Shown here: in pieces, positions 45,654 through 54,118 of the stretch
How the letters are laid out: each line of letters opens with the position of its first letter
Position numbering within the stretch: the stretch's first letter is position 1
DNA from: Clavibacter michiganensis
GTDB taxonomy: Bacteria > Actinomycetota > Actinomycetes > Actinomycetales > Microbacteriaceae
Direction: 5' to 3'
DNA: 64,000 nucleotides
NCBI RefSeq assembly: GCF_002151125.1
Contig: NZ_MDJZ01000005.1
Coordinates: 62,001-126,000, forward strand
Made by a program: the position numbers and the translations under genes
Notes under the pieces: model-generated
What the model saw: the letters and a program-made list of their open reading frames with translations, nothing else
What the model was told of the DNA's origin: nothing
The model's database searches: none

Positions 45654-47149
45654 CGTGCTCCGTTCACGTCGGGGGATGCGGCCGCGGGCGTGCCCGCGTC
45701 GCGCGCCAGGAGGTCGGCCTCGGTCTCGCCGCGGACGATGACCCGCGCCTCGCCGTCGCGCACGGCGACGACGGGCGGCCGGCCGATCCAGTTGTAGTTG
45801 CTCGCGAGCGCCCAGCAGTAGGCGCCGGTCGCGGGGACGGCGAGGAGGTCGTCGGGGCGCACGTCGCCCGGCAGGTAGTCGGCGAGGACGACGAGGTCGC
45901 CGCTCTCGCAGTGCTTGCCGGCGATGCGCACGAGGGCGGGATCCGCGTCCGAGGCGCGACCCGCGATGCGCACGGAGTAGTCGGCGCCGTAGAGGGCGGG
46001 GCGCGCGTTGTCGCTCATGCCGCCGTCGACGCTCACGTAGCGGCGGACGGCGGTCTCGGCCTCCTCGGCGACGCGCGGGTCCTCGACGTCGCCCGTGGCG
46101 GAGGACGCCTCGGCGACCTCGCCGTCGACGCCGCCGACGGTCACGAGCACGTCCTTGACGGTGCCCACGGTGTAGAGCGTGGCGGTGGAGGGGCCGACGA
46201 TGCTGCGGCCGGGCTCGACCGCGATGACCGGCACCGCGATCCCCCGGCGCGCGCACTCGTCGCCGACGATGCGCGTGAGCCGCCGCGCGATCTCCGCGAC
46301 GGGCACCGGCCGGTCGACCGACGTGTACGCGATGCCGAAGCCGCCGCCGAGGTTGAGCTCGGGCACGGCGCCGTCCGCGAGGAGCCGCTCGTGCAGGTCC
46401 AGCAGACGGCGGGCGGACTCGACGAAGGCGTCGGTCTCGAAGATCTGGCTGCCGATGTGCGCGTGCAGGCCCGTGAAGGAGAGGGACGCGTGCGACCGGA
46501 TCCGGGCGACGACGGCGGGCGCGTCCGGCAGCGTGATCCCGAACTTCTGGTCCTCGCGTGCCGTGGCGAGGTACTCGTGCGTGTGGGCGTGCACGCCGCT
46601 GTTCACGCGGAGCCGCACGGGCTGGACGCGGCCGTGCGCGGCGGCCGCGGCGGCGATGCGCTCGACCTCGACCTGGCTGTCGACGACGATCTGCCCGATC
46701 CCGGCGCCCACCGCCCGGTCGATCTCGGCGACCGACTTGTTGTTGCCGTGGAAGCCGAGGCGGGCCGGATCCGCGCCCGCGGCGAGCGCGACCGCCAGCT
46801 CGCCGCCGGAGCACACGTCGATGTGGAGGCCGGCCTCGACCATCCAGCGGGCGACCTCGATGCTGAGGAACGCCTTGCCCGCGTAGTACACGCGGGCGGT
46901 CGTGCCGACGGCGGCGGCCTCGCGCGCGAACGCCGCGAGGGTCTCCGCGGCGCGGCCGCGGACGTCGTCCTCGTCCACCACGTAGAGCGGGGTGCCGAAG
47001 CGGCGCGCGAGCTCGGGGGCGGGGACGCCCGCGATGCGGATCGCGCCGTCCTCGCCGCGGGAGGCGCCGCGGGACCAGACGCGCGCATCCAGCGCGTTCG
47101 CGTCGTCGGGCGGCAGCAGCCAGGACGGGGCCAGCGGGTTCGCGGTCAC
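45650..47149 (-). CDS. lysA: diaminopimelate decarboxylase
   Basis: PLP alanine-racemase-fold enzyme (499 aa) that decarboxylates meso-DAP to lysine, the last step of the pathway containing dapD and dapE elsewhere in the window. Marks: PLP lysine in YYAGKAFLS (about residue 83), HIGSQIFE, LGGGFGIAY, EPGRSIVG and the C-terminal active-site CESGDLV of the partner subunit. GTG at 47149 has AGGTGA 5 nt upstream. A small acidic insert (GEVAEASSATGDVEDPR) lies near residue 345. It heads the lysA-hom-thrC-thrB chain; a TAGGAT at 47240-47245 may be its promoter. Confidence 0.95.
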   Translation of the reverse strand: MTANPLAPSWLLPPDDANALDARVWSRGASRGEDGAIRIAGVPAPELARRFGTPLYVVDEDDVRGRAAETLAAFAREAAAVGTTARVYYAGKAFLSIEVARWMVEAGLHIDVCSGGELAVALAAGADPARLGFHGNNKSVAEIDRAVGAGIGQIVVDSQVEVERIAAAAAAHGRVQPVRLRVNSGVHAHTHEYLATAREDQKFGITLPDAPAVVARIRSHASLSFTGLHAHIGSQIFETDAFVESARRLLDLHERLLADGAVPELNLGGGFGIAYTSVDRPVPVAEIARRLTRIVGDECARRGIAVPVIAVEPGRSIVGPSTATLYTVGTVKDVLVTVGGVDGEVAEASSATGDVEDPRVAEEAETAVRRYVSVDGGMSDNARPALYGADYSVRIAGRASDADPALVRIAGKHCESGDLVVLADYLPGDVRPDDLLAVPATGAYCWALASNYNWIGRPPVVAVRDGEARVIVRGETEADLLARDAGTPAAASPDVNGAR

Positions 47150-47239
47150 GGATTCACCTGTTCGTACGCGGGGCGGACGTGCGGGATGGCGAGCGGACCC
47201 GGTGCGGTCCGTGAAGCCGGAGGAGGAGGCGGTGAGAGC

Positions 47240-47245
47240 ATCCTA
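47240..47245 (-). promoter_or_regulatory. putative -10 element upstream of lysA
   Basis: TAGGAT on the minus strand in the 168-nt gap between the DUF2993 gene and lysA; it implies a leader of about 80 nt. No transcription attenuator or riboswitch fold was recognised. Confidence 0.33.
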
Positions 47246-47317
47246 CCGAGGCGGGTCGGGGTGCCCGGGCCATGTGACGGCGCACCGGCCGCGGGCGCGC
47301 GCGACGCCCGCTGCCTC

Positions 47318-48148
47318 TCAGCCGCAGCTGCCGGTGACCTCGAGCGAGTCGCGCGTGAGCTTCACCGACGACGACTCGACCGTCATCGACGCGCGGCCGT
47401 CCGCGATGGTCACGTCCTGCACCTCGACGCCCGCGGGGAGGTACTGCGCGACGCACACGGGGTAGGTGATGTCGCGGATCCCCTGGATGGTCTGCGCCAG
47501 GTCGACCGTGAACGAGCCCGCCTGGAGCTCGACCTCGGCGGGCGTGATGACGACCGTCGATCCGTCGCGCAGCACGGGCTCCGCGGCGACGGTGTAGCCG
47601 AGGGTGAGGCCGAGGACGCTCGTGGATCCGGAGTAGCCGAGCGTGCCGTCGCCGAAGCGCAGGTCGGGCGGCGTCCCCGCGGTCTTCGCGAGGAGCGCGC
47701 TGGCGGGATCCTGGTCCATCGACACGGTGGCGACCACCTCCCCGACGGTGCGCTCCTGGTCGGTGGGCACGTCGGTCGCGACGATGTGCGCCTGGAACGG
47801 CGTGCCGTCCGCCTGCAGGTTCGGGCCGTCGAGCACCACGCGGTCGAGCGTGCCGCGGATCAGCTGCGGGATGACCCAGTCGCCCTCGATCGACACGTTC
47901 ACGCGCCCGGTGATCTGACCCGGCAGCTGGTCGGCGATCTGCTTCTCGGCCTGGTCCTGGGCGACGCCCCGGACGGTCTGGTCGATGATCCGCAGCCCGA
48001 AGGCGAGTCCCACGCCGATCACCGCGAGGACGAGGAGCCAGATGAACACGGTGCCGCCGCGCGGGCCGCGACGACGACGCCCGGCCTCCCGCGGGTCGCG
48101 TCGCTCCGGCGCCTCGAAGACCTCCGTGCCCAGGAACCGACCCGCCAT
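47318..48148 (-). CDS. DUF2993 (LmeA-like) membrane-anchored lipid-binding protein
   Basis: Protein of 276 aa. A basic N-terminus ([15 protein letters not shown]) precedes one transmembrane helix (TVFIWLLVLAVIGVGLAFGLRII), and the rest is an extracytoplasmic DUF2993 domain (QIADQLPGQITGRVNVSIEGDWVIPQLI, then VVLDGPNL). Mycobacterial LmeA of this family binds phospholipid and supports lipoarabinomannan assembly; a similar envelope role is likely but not shown. A single Cys near the end (VCVAQYL) and another two residues from the end may pair. ATG at 48148 lies 11 nt after the argS stop, so it is co-transcribed with argS. Confidence 0.82.
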   Translation of the reverse strand: MAGRFLGTEVFEAPERRDPREAGRRRRGPRGGTVFIWLLVLAVIGVGLAFGLRIIDQTVRGVAQDQAEKQIADQLPGQITGRVNVSIEGDWVIPQLIRGTLDRVVLDGPNLQADGTPFQAHIVATDVPTDQERTVGEVVATVSMDQDPASALLAKTAGTPPDLRFGDGTLGYSGSTSVLGLTLGYTVAAEPVLRDGSTVVITPAEVELQAGSFTVDLAQTIQGIRDITYPVCVAQYLPAGVEVQDVTIADGRASMTVESSSVKLTRDSLEVTGSCG

Positions 48149-48159
48149 GATCCGCTCCC

Positions 48160-49824
48160 CTACATGCGCTCGGGGGCGGAGACGCCCACGAGGTCGAGGC
48201 CGTTGGCGACCACCTGCCGCACCGCGTCGTTCAACCACAGGCGCGTGCGGTGCAGGTCGGTGACCTCCTCGTCGCCGCGCGGGACGACTCGGCAGCTGTC
48301 GTACCAGCGGTGGTAGGAGCCCGCGAGCTCCTCGACGTAGCGCGCGACCCGGTGCGGCTCGCGCAGCTCCGCGGCCTGGGCGACGATGCGCGGGAACTCC
48401 TGCAGGAGCCCGAGCAGCGCCGACTCGGTCGGGTGCGTGAGCAGCTCCGGCGCGAACGCCGTGCGCTCGACGCCGGACGCGGCCGCGTTGCGGTCCACGG
48501 CGCACGTGCGCGCGTGGGCGTACTGCACGTAGAAGACGGGGTTGTCGTTGGTGCGCTTGCCGAGAACCGCGAGGTCGATGTCGAGGTTCTGGTCGGCGGA
48601 GGAGCGCACGAGCGAGTAGCGCCCGGCATCCACGCCCACGGCGTCGACGAGGTCGTCGAGGGTGACGATCGTGCCGGCGCGCTTGCTCATCTTCACGGGC
48701 TCGCCGTCGCGCAGGAGGTTGACCATCTGGCCGATGAGGATCTGCAGGTTGACGCCCGGGGTGTCGCCGAACGCCTGCACCATCGCCATCATGCGGCCGA
48801 CGTAGCCGTGGTGGTCCGCGCCCAGCATGATGATGTTCTGCTCGAAGCCGCGCTCGCGCTTGTCGAGGTAGTAGCCGAGGTCGCCGGAGATGTAGGCGGG
48901 CTCGCCGGACGAGCGGATGACCACCCGGTCGCGGTCGTCGCCGAACGTGGTGGTGCGGAGCCACACGGCGCCGTCCTCCTCGAAGACGTGGCCGAGCTCC
49001 TTCAGGCGCGCGACGGCGCGGTCGACGGCGCCGGACTCGTGCAGCGAGTCCTCGTGGAAGAAGACGTCGAAGTCCACGCCGAAGTCGTGCAGCTTCTGCT
49101 TGATCTCGCCGAACATCAGCTCGGTGCCGCTCCTGCGGAACAGCTCCTGCTGCTCCTCGCGCGGCAGGGCGTCGACGTCGCCGTCGTACCCCTCCACCAC
49201 GCGCTCGGCGATCTCGCCGATGTAGGCGCCGCCGTAGCCGTCCTCGGGCGTCTCCTCGCCGAGGTGGCTCGCGAGGAGGCTGCGGGCGAAGCGGTCGATC
49301 TGGGATCCGTGGTCGTTGAAGTAGTACTCGCGCGTGACGTCCGCGCCCTCCGCCTGCAGGATGCGCGCCAGGCTGTCGCCGACCGCCGCCCAGCGCACGC
49401 CGCCCAGGTGGATCGGGCCCGTCGGGTTCGCGGAGACGAACTCGAGGTTGATGCGGATCCCGTCGAGCGTCGCGCCCCGGCCGTAGGCGGGACCCGCCTC
49501 GACGATGGTGCGCGCGAGGGCACCCGCCGCCGCGGCCTCGAGCGTGATGTTGATGAAGCCGGGTCCCGCGACGTCGACCTTCGCGACCTGCGGCAGCTCG
49601 CCGAGCGCCGCGGCGATGTCGGCCGCGATGGTGCGCGGGTTCTCGCCCAGCGGCTTCGCGATGCGCATCGCGATGTTGGTGGCCCAGTCGCCGTGGTCGC
49701 GGTTGCGCGGGCGCTCGAGCACGACCATGTCGGGGCTGAGCGCGAGGGCGTCGCCGCCCGGTCGTCGTCCTGCCGTCCGGGCCACGATGTCGAACAGTGC
49801 GCCGGTCAGGTCAGGGGTCGTCAT
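48160..49824 (-). CDS. argS: arginyl-tRNA synthetase
   Basis: Class I aminoacyl-tRNA synthetase (554 aa) charging tRNA-Arg. N-terminal additional domain (1-115), HIGH-box variant [14 protein letters not shown] at about residue 130, KMSKRAG box near residue 388 and the C-terminal all-helical DALR anticodon-binding domain ending VSAPERM. ATG at 49824 is preceded by TAGGAT plus 8 nt, so the leader is very short or absent. A tRNA-Arg gene lies 3.8 kb away. argS upstream of lysA-hom is a widespread actinobacterial arrangement; in Corynebacterium argS-lysA is an operon controlled by lysine and arginine. Confidence 0.96.
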   Translation of the reverse strand: MTTPDLTGALFDIVARTAGRRPGGDALALSPDMVVLERPRNRDHGDWATNIAMRIAKPLGENPRTIAADIAAALGELPQVAKVDVAGPGFINITLEAAAAGALARTIVEAGPAYGRGATLDGIRINLEFVSANPTGPIHLGGVRWAAVGDSLARILQAEGADVTREYYFNDHGSQIDRFARSLLASHLGEETPEDGYGGAYIGEIAERVVEGYDGDVDALPREEQQELFRRSGTELMFGEIKQKLHDFGVDFDVFFHEDSLHESGAVDRAVARLKELGHVFEEDGAVWLRTTTFGDDRDRVVIRSSGEPAYISGDLGYYLDKRERGFEQNIIMLGADHHGYVGRMMAMVQAFGDTPGVNLQILIGQMVNLLRDGEPVKMSKRAGTIVTLDDLVDAVGVDAGRYSLVRSSADQNLDIDLAVLGKRTNDNPVFYVQYAHARTCAVDRNAAASGVERTAFAPELLTHPTESALLGLLQEFPRIVAQAAELREPHRVARYVEELAGSYHRWYDSCRVVPRGDEEVTDLHRTRLWLNDAVRQVVANGLDLVGVSAPERM

Positions 49825-50023
49825 GGGGATCGATCCTACCGGCGGCCGCGGCCCGCCCGGCCCGGACCGGCGCCCGCCCCGGGTGCGCACGCACCCCGGG
49901 AGCGTCCCAGCGGGGCCGCGCCCCGTCTCGGTAGGGTGTCGATCCCGCCTCCCGCTCGTGGCACCCTCGCCGCGCGCCGAGCGCCGCATCCCGCGGCGCG
50001 TCCGGATCCGAAGGAGCACCACC

Positions 50024-50671
50024 ATGCCCGTCCGCCTCCCCGCGCCCCGACGAACCCGCCTCGCGCGCACCGCCCCGGCCGCCGCGGCCGCCGGGCTCGC
50101 CGTCTCCCTCCTCCTCGCCGGCTGCTCGAACCCCGCCCCGCTGCAGCCCACCACGCCCGACCCGTCGGCGAGCGCGGGCGGCGGCGGCCAGGCCGCAGGC
50201 GGCGGATCCGGCACGGGCCCGAGCGCCTCCCCCACCCCCGCGCCGCCGAAGGGCACCCCGGTGAGCACCACGTGCGACCAGCTCCTGCCCGACCTCGCCC
50301 AGTTCGGGCCGGGCTTCACGACCGAGGCCCTCCCGGCCGACACCGCCACCGACGGCGCGCGCGAGGACGTGCTCGCCATGCAGGGCATCGCCTGCGCCTT
50401 CCGCTCGTCGGACGGCACCGCGGTCGAGGTCGACGTCGCCCAGCCGGTCGCCGCGGAGCTGCAGTCGCGCCGCGACGCGGCCATCCTCCAGGCGGACCCC
50501 ATCGCCGGCTACCCCTCGGGCGTCGAGGCCTACTTCGAGCTGCAGGACGCCGTGGGCGTCGCCACCATCTACTCCTCGAAGCACATGGTCGTCATGCGCT
50601 CCGCGTCCTTCTACGAGCCCGGCGACCACGCCGACCTCGGCAACGCGGTGCTGGAGACCGTCGGCGGCTGA
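50024..50671 (+). CDS. putative lipoprotein
   Basis: Secreted lipoprotein of 215 aa with unknown function. A signal peptide (basic start [11 protein letters not shown], hydrophobic [16 protein letters not shown]) ends in the lipobox LLAGC near residue 33. Residues 34-75 are a Pro/Ser/Gly/Thr-rich spacer to cross the wall. The folded part has two cysteines ([10 protein letters not shown] and GIACAFRSS) that may form a disulfide, and resembles short DUF-type actinobacterial lipoproteins. AAGGAG 8 nt before ATG 50024 is a clear Shine-Dalgarno. Monocistronic, divergent from argS. Confidence 0.82.
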   Translation: MPVRLPAPRRTRLARTAPAAAAAGLAVSLLLAGCSNPAPLQPTTPDPSASAGGGGQAAGGGSGTGPSASPTPAPPKGTPVSTTCDQLLPDLAQFGPGFTTEALPADTATDGAREDVLAMQGIACAFRSSDGTAVEVDVAQPVAAELQSRRDAAILQADPIAGYPSGVEAYFELQDAVGVATIYSSKHMVVMRSASFYEPGDHADLGNAVLETVGG

Positions 50672-50702
50672 CCCGACCGCCGGCCGGCGGGACGGGCGCG
50701 CG

Positions 50703-51497
50703 TCAGCCCAGGCGGACGGGGGCGGCCACCTCGTCGACCGGCAGCTCGTCGACCGTGGCCATCACCTCCATGCGCGAGATGGTCACGAGGCTGCGCGTGT
50801 TGGTGAGGAACGCGGTGTCGGAGGCGTCGCGGCCCGTGGAGATCCGCAGCAGGCTCTCCCGCGGCGCGAGCCCGGTGGCGTCCACGACGTGCCAGGCACC
50901 GTCGACCCACGCCTCCGCGACCGCGTGGAAGTCCATGGGGCTGAGCCCCGGCGCGTAGACGGCGGCGAGGCGCGCGGGCACGTCGAGCGCGCGGAGCATC
51001 GCGATCACCAGGTGCGCGTAGTCGCGGCAGACGCCGCGGCGGGCGAGCAGCGTGCGGACGGCGCCGTCGGTCGGGAGGCTGGATCCGGGTGCGTACCGCA
51101 GCGAGTCCGCCACGAACGCGCGCACGGCGGCGAGGAGCGGCAGCCCGTCGAGGCCGCGGAACTCGCCGCGGGCCGTGGGGAAGAGCGTGTCCGACTCGCA
51201 GTAGCGGCTCGGACGGCGGTAGACCCACAGGTCGACCTCGTCGAGGGGCGCGGGGTCCTGGCGGCCGGTGACCGTGGCCGCGTACTCCATCGTGAGGACG
51301 CCGGCGCCGGTCGTGAGCACGTGCAGGCGGGTGTCGTGCCGGTCGACCACCTCGGTCGCCTCGACCGGGCGCCCGTCGAGCGCGAACGCGAGGCGCTCCG
51401 AGGCGATGTCCGCACCCCGCGCGACGGCGATCGCGAAGGCCATCTCGCTCTCGCCCGAGACCTGCAGCTCGAGCATGGAGGAGACGTCGCGGCGCAT
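50703..51497 (-). CDS. transglutaminase-like protein
   Basis: Transglutaminase/cysteine-protease fold protein of 264 aa. The catalytic triad is visible: Cys in RRGVCRDYAHL, His in DFHAVAEAWV and Asp in HVVDATGLAPR. An N-terminal beta domain (about 85 residues) precedes it, as in the family of bacterial transglutaminase-like proteins with a Bact_transglu_N-like region. It has no signal peptide, so it acts inside the cell; substrate unknown. ATG at 51497. Convergent with the lipoprotein gene 31 nt away. Confidence 0.87.
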   Translation of the reverse strand: MRRDVSSMLELQVSGESEMAFAIAVARGADIASERLAFALDGRPVEATEVVDRHDTRLHVLTTGAGVLTMEYAATVTGRQDPAPLDEVDLWVYRRPSRYCESDTLFPTARGEFRGLDGLPLLAAVRAFVADSLRYAPGSSLPTDGAVRTLLARRGVCRDYAHLVIAMLRALDVPARLAAVYAPGLSPMDFHAVAEAWVDGAWHVVDATGLAPRESLLRISTGRDASDTAFLTNTRSLVTISRMEVMATVDELPVDEVAAPVRLG

Positions 51498-51593
51498 GCG
51501 TCCATGGTGGCATCGGATCCGGCGCCGTGCCGCGCGGGAGAGCCGACATCAGGTGCGCGGACGCCCCTCCGCGTGCGCGGGGGCCGGATCGCC

Positions 51594-52361
51594 TCAGGCG
51601 GCCGCGGTGCGCACGGCGTCGACGGGCTCGCGCAGCGCGCAGGCCGCGGCGAGCGCGTCGAGCAGGGCGGGGAGCTGGTCGCGCGCGGCGCCCGGGTCCT
51701 CCGGGTGCCACTGCACCCCGATGATGGGCGCGGTCTCGTGCTCGACGGCCTCCGGCACGCCGTCGGGAGCGACCGCGACGACGCGCAGCCCCGCGCCCGG
51801 ACGGTCGACCGCCTGGTGGTGGGCGCTCCGCACGACGACCTCGGTGGATCCGAGGACCCGGGCGAGGCGGCTGCCCGCGCCGACGCGCACGTAGTGGTCG
51901 CGCATCACGGCCGTGATCTCCTCGGCGTCGTTGCGGTGCTCGCCCACGCCCTCGATGTGCTGCTGCAGGGTGCCGCCGAGCGCGACGTTCACGATCTGGG
52001 CGCCGCGGCAGATGCCGAGCAGCGGCGTGCCCTCCGCGACCGCGCGGCGGACGAGCGCGATCTGCCCGGCGTCGGCGACCTCGCGGTGCGTCGAGCGGCC
52101 CTCGTACTCGGCGGGCCCTCCGTAGAAGCGCGGCGCGACGTCCTCGCCGCCCATGATGACGACCGCGTCGGCCTCGCGCGTGCGGGCGAGGAGCGACTCG
52201 ACGCCCTCGTCCTCCGCGGCGATGTTCTCGACGGCCCAGCCCGCGGCGTCGGCGATCTCGGCGACGCGCGCGTTGAGGCCCTGCACCAGCGCGTTGTAGG
52301 CGGCGGCCTCGGGACGGGAGCGGGTCACCTGCACGACGGCGAGGCGGAGGGGGGCGGGCAT
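51594..52361 (-). CDS. class I glutamine amidotransferase (gamma-Glu-GABA hydrolase type)
   Basis: Peptidase C26-like hydrolase of 255 aa. The nucleophile Cys is in GICRGAQIVNVALGG (about residue 103) and the His/Glu pair in GVQWHPEDPG. Other family marks: VIMGGEDVAP, and LQQHIEGVGEH. Relatives such as PuuD cleave gamma-glutamyl-GABA in polyamine breakdown, but no polyamine gene lies beside it, so the substrate is open. ATG at 52361 follows CACACT plus 6 nt; an in-frame extension upstream shows no conservation. It lies 89 nt downstream of pdxH. Confidence 0.85.
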   Translation of the reverse strand: MPAPLRLAVVQVTRSRPEAAAYNALVQGLNARVAEIADAAGWAVENIAAEDEGVESLLARTREADAVVIMGGEDVAPRFYGGPAEYEGRSTHREVADAGQIALVRRAVAEGTPLLGICRGAQIVNVALGGTLQQHIEGVGEHRNDAEEITAVMRDHYVRVGAGSRLARVLGSTEVVVRSAHHQAVDRPGAGLRVVAVAPDGVPEAVEHETAPIIGVQWHPEDPGAARDQLPALLDALAAACALREPVDAVRTAAA

Positions 52362-52450
52362 GGATCCAGTGTGCGGTCTCGCCCGCGGCGCCGCACGCCG
52401 CGCGTCATGTTCCGCAACACGGGGCGGGCGCGACGCGGGCGGCCGCCGGG

Positions 52451-53143
52451 TCAGGGCCAGACGAGCGTGTGCGACCAGGATCCGTCGGGCCCCGACCGGT
52501 ACATGATCCGCAGCTGCCCGTGGTCCTCGGTCGCCTGCCAGAACTCGACGACCGTGGGCTGCAGCACGTACGCGCGCCACGACTCGGCGACGAGCTCCGG
52601 ATCGGCGTCCACGGCCTCACGGGCCCGGGCGACGCGGGCGTCCCGCTCGGCGGCGTCGGGCATCGGCTCGCTCTGGTCGCCCGCGATGACCTCGGCCCGC
52701 GACGCCGGGTGCCGGGCGAGGAAGTCGCGCTCGCTCACCTCGCGGTCGCCGTGGAAGACGGGTCCGGTCGCGCGGATCTGCCGCCCGCGCTCCCGCCAGT
52801 ACGCGACGAGCGCGGCGCGCGGGTTGGCCTCGAGGTCGCGGCCCTTGGGGCTGTCGGCGAGGGACGAGAACCAGAGGGCGCCCGGCTCGTCGTCGACCGT
52901 CGGCGTGACGTCCTTGAGCAGGAGCGTGCGCGCGCTCGGGCGGCCCTCCGCGTCGGCGGTCGCGAGGACGACGGCGTTCGGCTCGGCCGCGTCGTGGGCG
53001 ACGGCGTCGCGGATCCAGTCGATGACGAGGTCGATGGGGTCCTCGGGCAGGTGCGCCGGGTCGAGCTCGGGGAAGTCGTGGGGCTTCGGCTTGGCGCCCT
53101 TCAGGAGGTCGCGGACCGGGCTGGAGTCGTCGTCGTCTGCCAT
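52451..53143 (-). CDS. pdxH: pyridoxamine 5'-phosphate oxidase
   Basis: FMN enzyme (230 aa) that oxidises pyridoxine or pyridoxamine 5'-phosphate to PLP, the cofactor of LysA, ThrC and others in this window. Family marks: PNAVVLATADAEGRPSARTLLLKD (FMN binding), GLWF-type GALWFSSLADSPKGRDL, AALVAYW, RQIRATGPV and the C-terminal end LRIMYRSGPDGSWSHTLVWP. ATG at 53143 follows TAGGCT plus 6 nt. Acid-rich N-terminal MADDDDSS is the first conserved-length start. Confidence 0.94.
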   Translation of the reverse strand: MADDDDSSPVRDLLKGAKPKPHDFPELDPAHLPEDPIDLVIDWIRDAVAHDAAEPNAVVLATADAEGRPSARTLLLKDVTPTVDDEPGALWFSSLADSPKGRDLEANPRAALVAYWRERGRQIRATGPVFHGDREVSERDFLARHPASRAEVIAGDQSEPMPDAAERDARVARAREAVDADPELVAESWRAYVLQPTVVEFWQATEDHGQLRIMYRSGPDGSWSHTLVWP

Positions 53144-53149
53144 GAGCCG

Positions 53150-53155
53150 AGCCTA
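53150..53155 (-). promoter_or_regulatory. putative -10 element, leaderless pdxH
   Basis: TAGGCT on the minus strand, exactly 6 nt before ATG 53143. Confidence 0.5.
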
Positions 53156-53536
53156 GGCCGACCCGCCGTCGGCGCCCGGACTAGGGGGGCGCGGTCGCGG
53201 CCGAGGTCGGATGATGCCCCATGCGGGGGCGCGTCTTCGCCACGATGCGGGAATCGGATTGGTCCCCGTGCCACTGGACTTTTCCAGTGCCGGGCGACGT
53301 GGTCGTCCTCCTCGTCCGCCGCTACGTTCTTCCTCAGGCCCGCTCCCCCAGTTGGGCCCAGCACCACGCGGCGGGAACCCGAGACCCGTCTCGGGCCCCG
53401 CCGCGTGTGTTCACCGCGTCCTCCGCACCGCCGATCACGAGCGTGCGTCGAGTCGATGCGATCGCCCGGTGCGCTCGGCGGTGCGGGTGCTCGGCGGTGC
53501 GGGCGCTCTGCGACCGCGGCCGGACCCCGGACGCAC
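53156..53536. other. gene-free region with palindrome and hairpin
   Basis: No convincing protein gene in about 380 nt. A locally less GC-rich part (53250-53290) holds an interrupted palindrome CACTGGA-4 nt-TCCAGTG (53272-53278 and 53283-53289). A larger hairpin follows at 53365-53407. Reading frames cross it but show no protein-like sequence. It may encode a small RNA or be a decayed gene. Confidence 0.4.
53365..53407. terminator. orphan terminator-like hairpin
   Basis: An 11-bp outer stem (53365-53375 with 53397-53407) and a 7-bp inner stem (53378-53384 with 53389-53395), loop CCCG. It is as strong as the other terminators here, yet no annotated plus-strand gene precedes it. Confidence 0.55.
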
Positions 53537-53570
53537 GAGAGGCCGGCCCCGCGGACGGGACCGGCCTCTC
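53537..53570 (-). terminator. terminator of the tRNA-Arg gene
   Basis: 10-bp outer stem (53537-53546 with 53561-53570) with additional inner pairing, 30 nt beyond the tRNA 3' end on the minus strand. Confidence 0.7.
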
Positions 53571-53599
53571 ACCGCACCAACACGGGATATGGGAAGGTG

Positions 53600-53671
53600 T
53601 GCCCCCAGGAGGATTCGAACCTCCGCCCCTGCCTCCGGAGGGCAGTGCTCTATCCCCTGAGCTATGGGGGC
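53600..53671 (-). tRNA. tRNA-Arg (anticodon CCG)
   Basis: Cloverleaf on the minus strand: acceptor stem GCCCCCA/TGGGGGC, D arm GCTC-AGGGGATA-GAGC, anticodon arm CTGCC-CTCCGGA-GGCAG, variable loop GGGC, T arm GGAGG-TTCGAAT-CCTCC, discriminator A at 53600. The anticodon is CCG, decoding CGG. The 3' CCA is not encoded (ACAC follows the stem), so it is added later. A TG-n-TACCCT element sits 25 nt upstream and a hairpin downstream. Confidence 0.95.
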
Positions 53672-53695
53672 CAGGGTGCGCGCGAGCGCGGATCC

Positions 53696-53701
53696 AGGGT
53701 A
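53696..53701 (-). promoter_or_regulatory. putative extended -10 of tRNA-Arg
   Basis: TACCCT preceded by TGC on the minus strand, 24 nt before the tRNA 5' end at 53671. Confidence 0.45.
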
Positions 53702-53875
53702 GCACCGGCGACGAGGCCCGCCGTGCCGCCGCCGCGGGCCGCGGCGCGATCCGCATTCCCCCTCCCGAGGAGACTCCCCGCTCCGGCTCAGGCGCGGCAC
53801 GCCAGGATGGACCCAGGACGACCGCCGCGCCGCCCGGGCACGGCGGCCCACCCGATCCCTCCGAGGAGACCACCC

Positions 53876-54118
53876 GTGAAGCTGTCCCGCATCGCCGCCG
53901 CCGCCACCGGCTTCCTGCGCACGTCCAAGGGCCAGGACGTCGGCCGCACCGCCATCGACCGGGTGTCCGGCATCGCCGACAAGGCCACCGGCAGCAAGCA
54001 CGCCGACAAGATCCAGAAGGCGCGCGAGGCAGCGGACAAGCAGCTCCGCAACCTCGGCCCCGACGGCGGCCGCGGCGGCCAGGGCCCGACCCCGCCCGCG
54101 ACGCCGCCCCGCTCCTGA
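53876..54118 (+). CDS. MT0933/Rv0909-like antitoxin-family protein
   Basis: Small basic protein of 80 aa. The middle (GQDVGRTAIDRVSGIADKATGSKHADKIQKAREAADKQL) matches the pattern of the MT0933 antitoxin family: a DK-rich helix, a T-G-x-K-(H/Y)-A-D-K turn and another charged helix. The end is a Gly/Pro-rich tail. In mycobacteria the family partner of Rv0909 is the toxin Rv0910. No toxin gene is adjacent here; the next gene is a 2H phosphoesterase whose start overlaps this stop. So either it is an orphan or its role is different. GTG at 53876 has GAGGAGA 7-8 nt upstream. Confidence 0.68.
   Translation: MKLSRIAAAATGFLRTSKGQDVGRTAIDRVSGIADKATGSKHADKIQKAREAADKQLRNLGPDGGRGGQGPTPPATPPRS

Noticed and set aside
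47150-47317. Possible lysine riboswitch upstream of lysA
   Set aside because: No L-box helices or conserved core could be recognised, and lysine riboswitches are not typical of Actinobacteria.
53600-53671. tRNA-Arg gene as an integration (att) site
   Set aside because: No integrase gene, no direct repeat of the tRNA 3' end and no composition shift were seen on either side.
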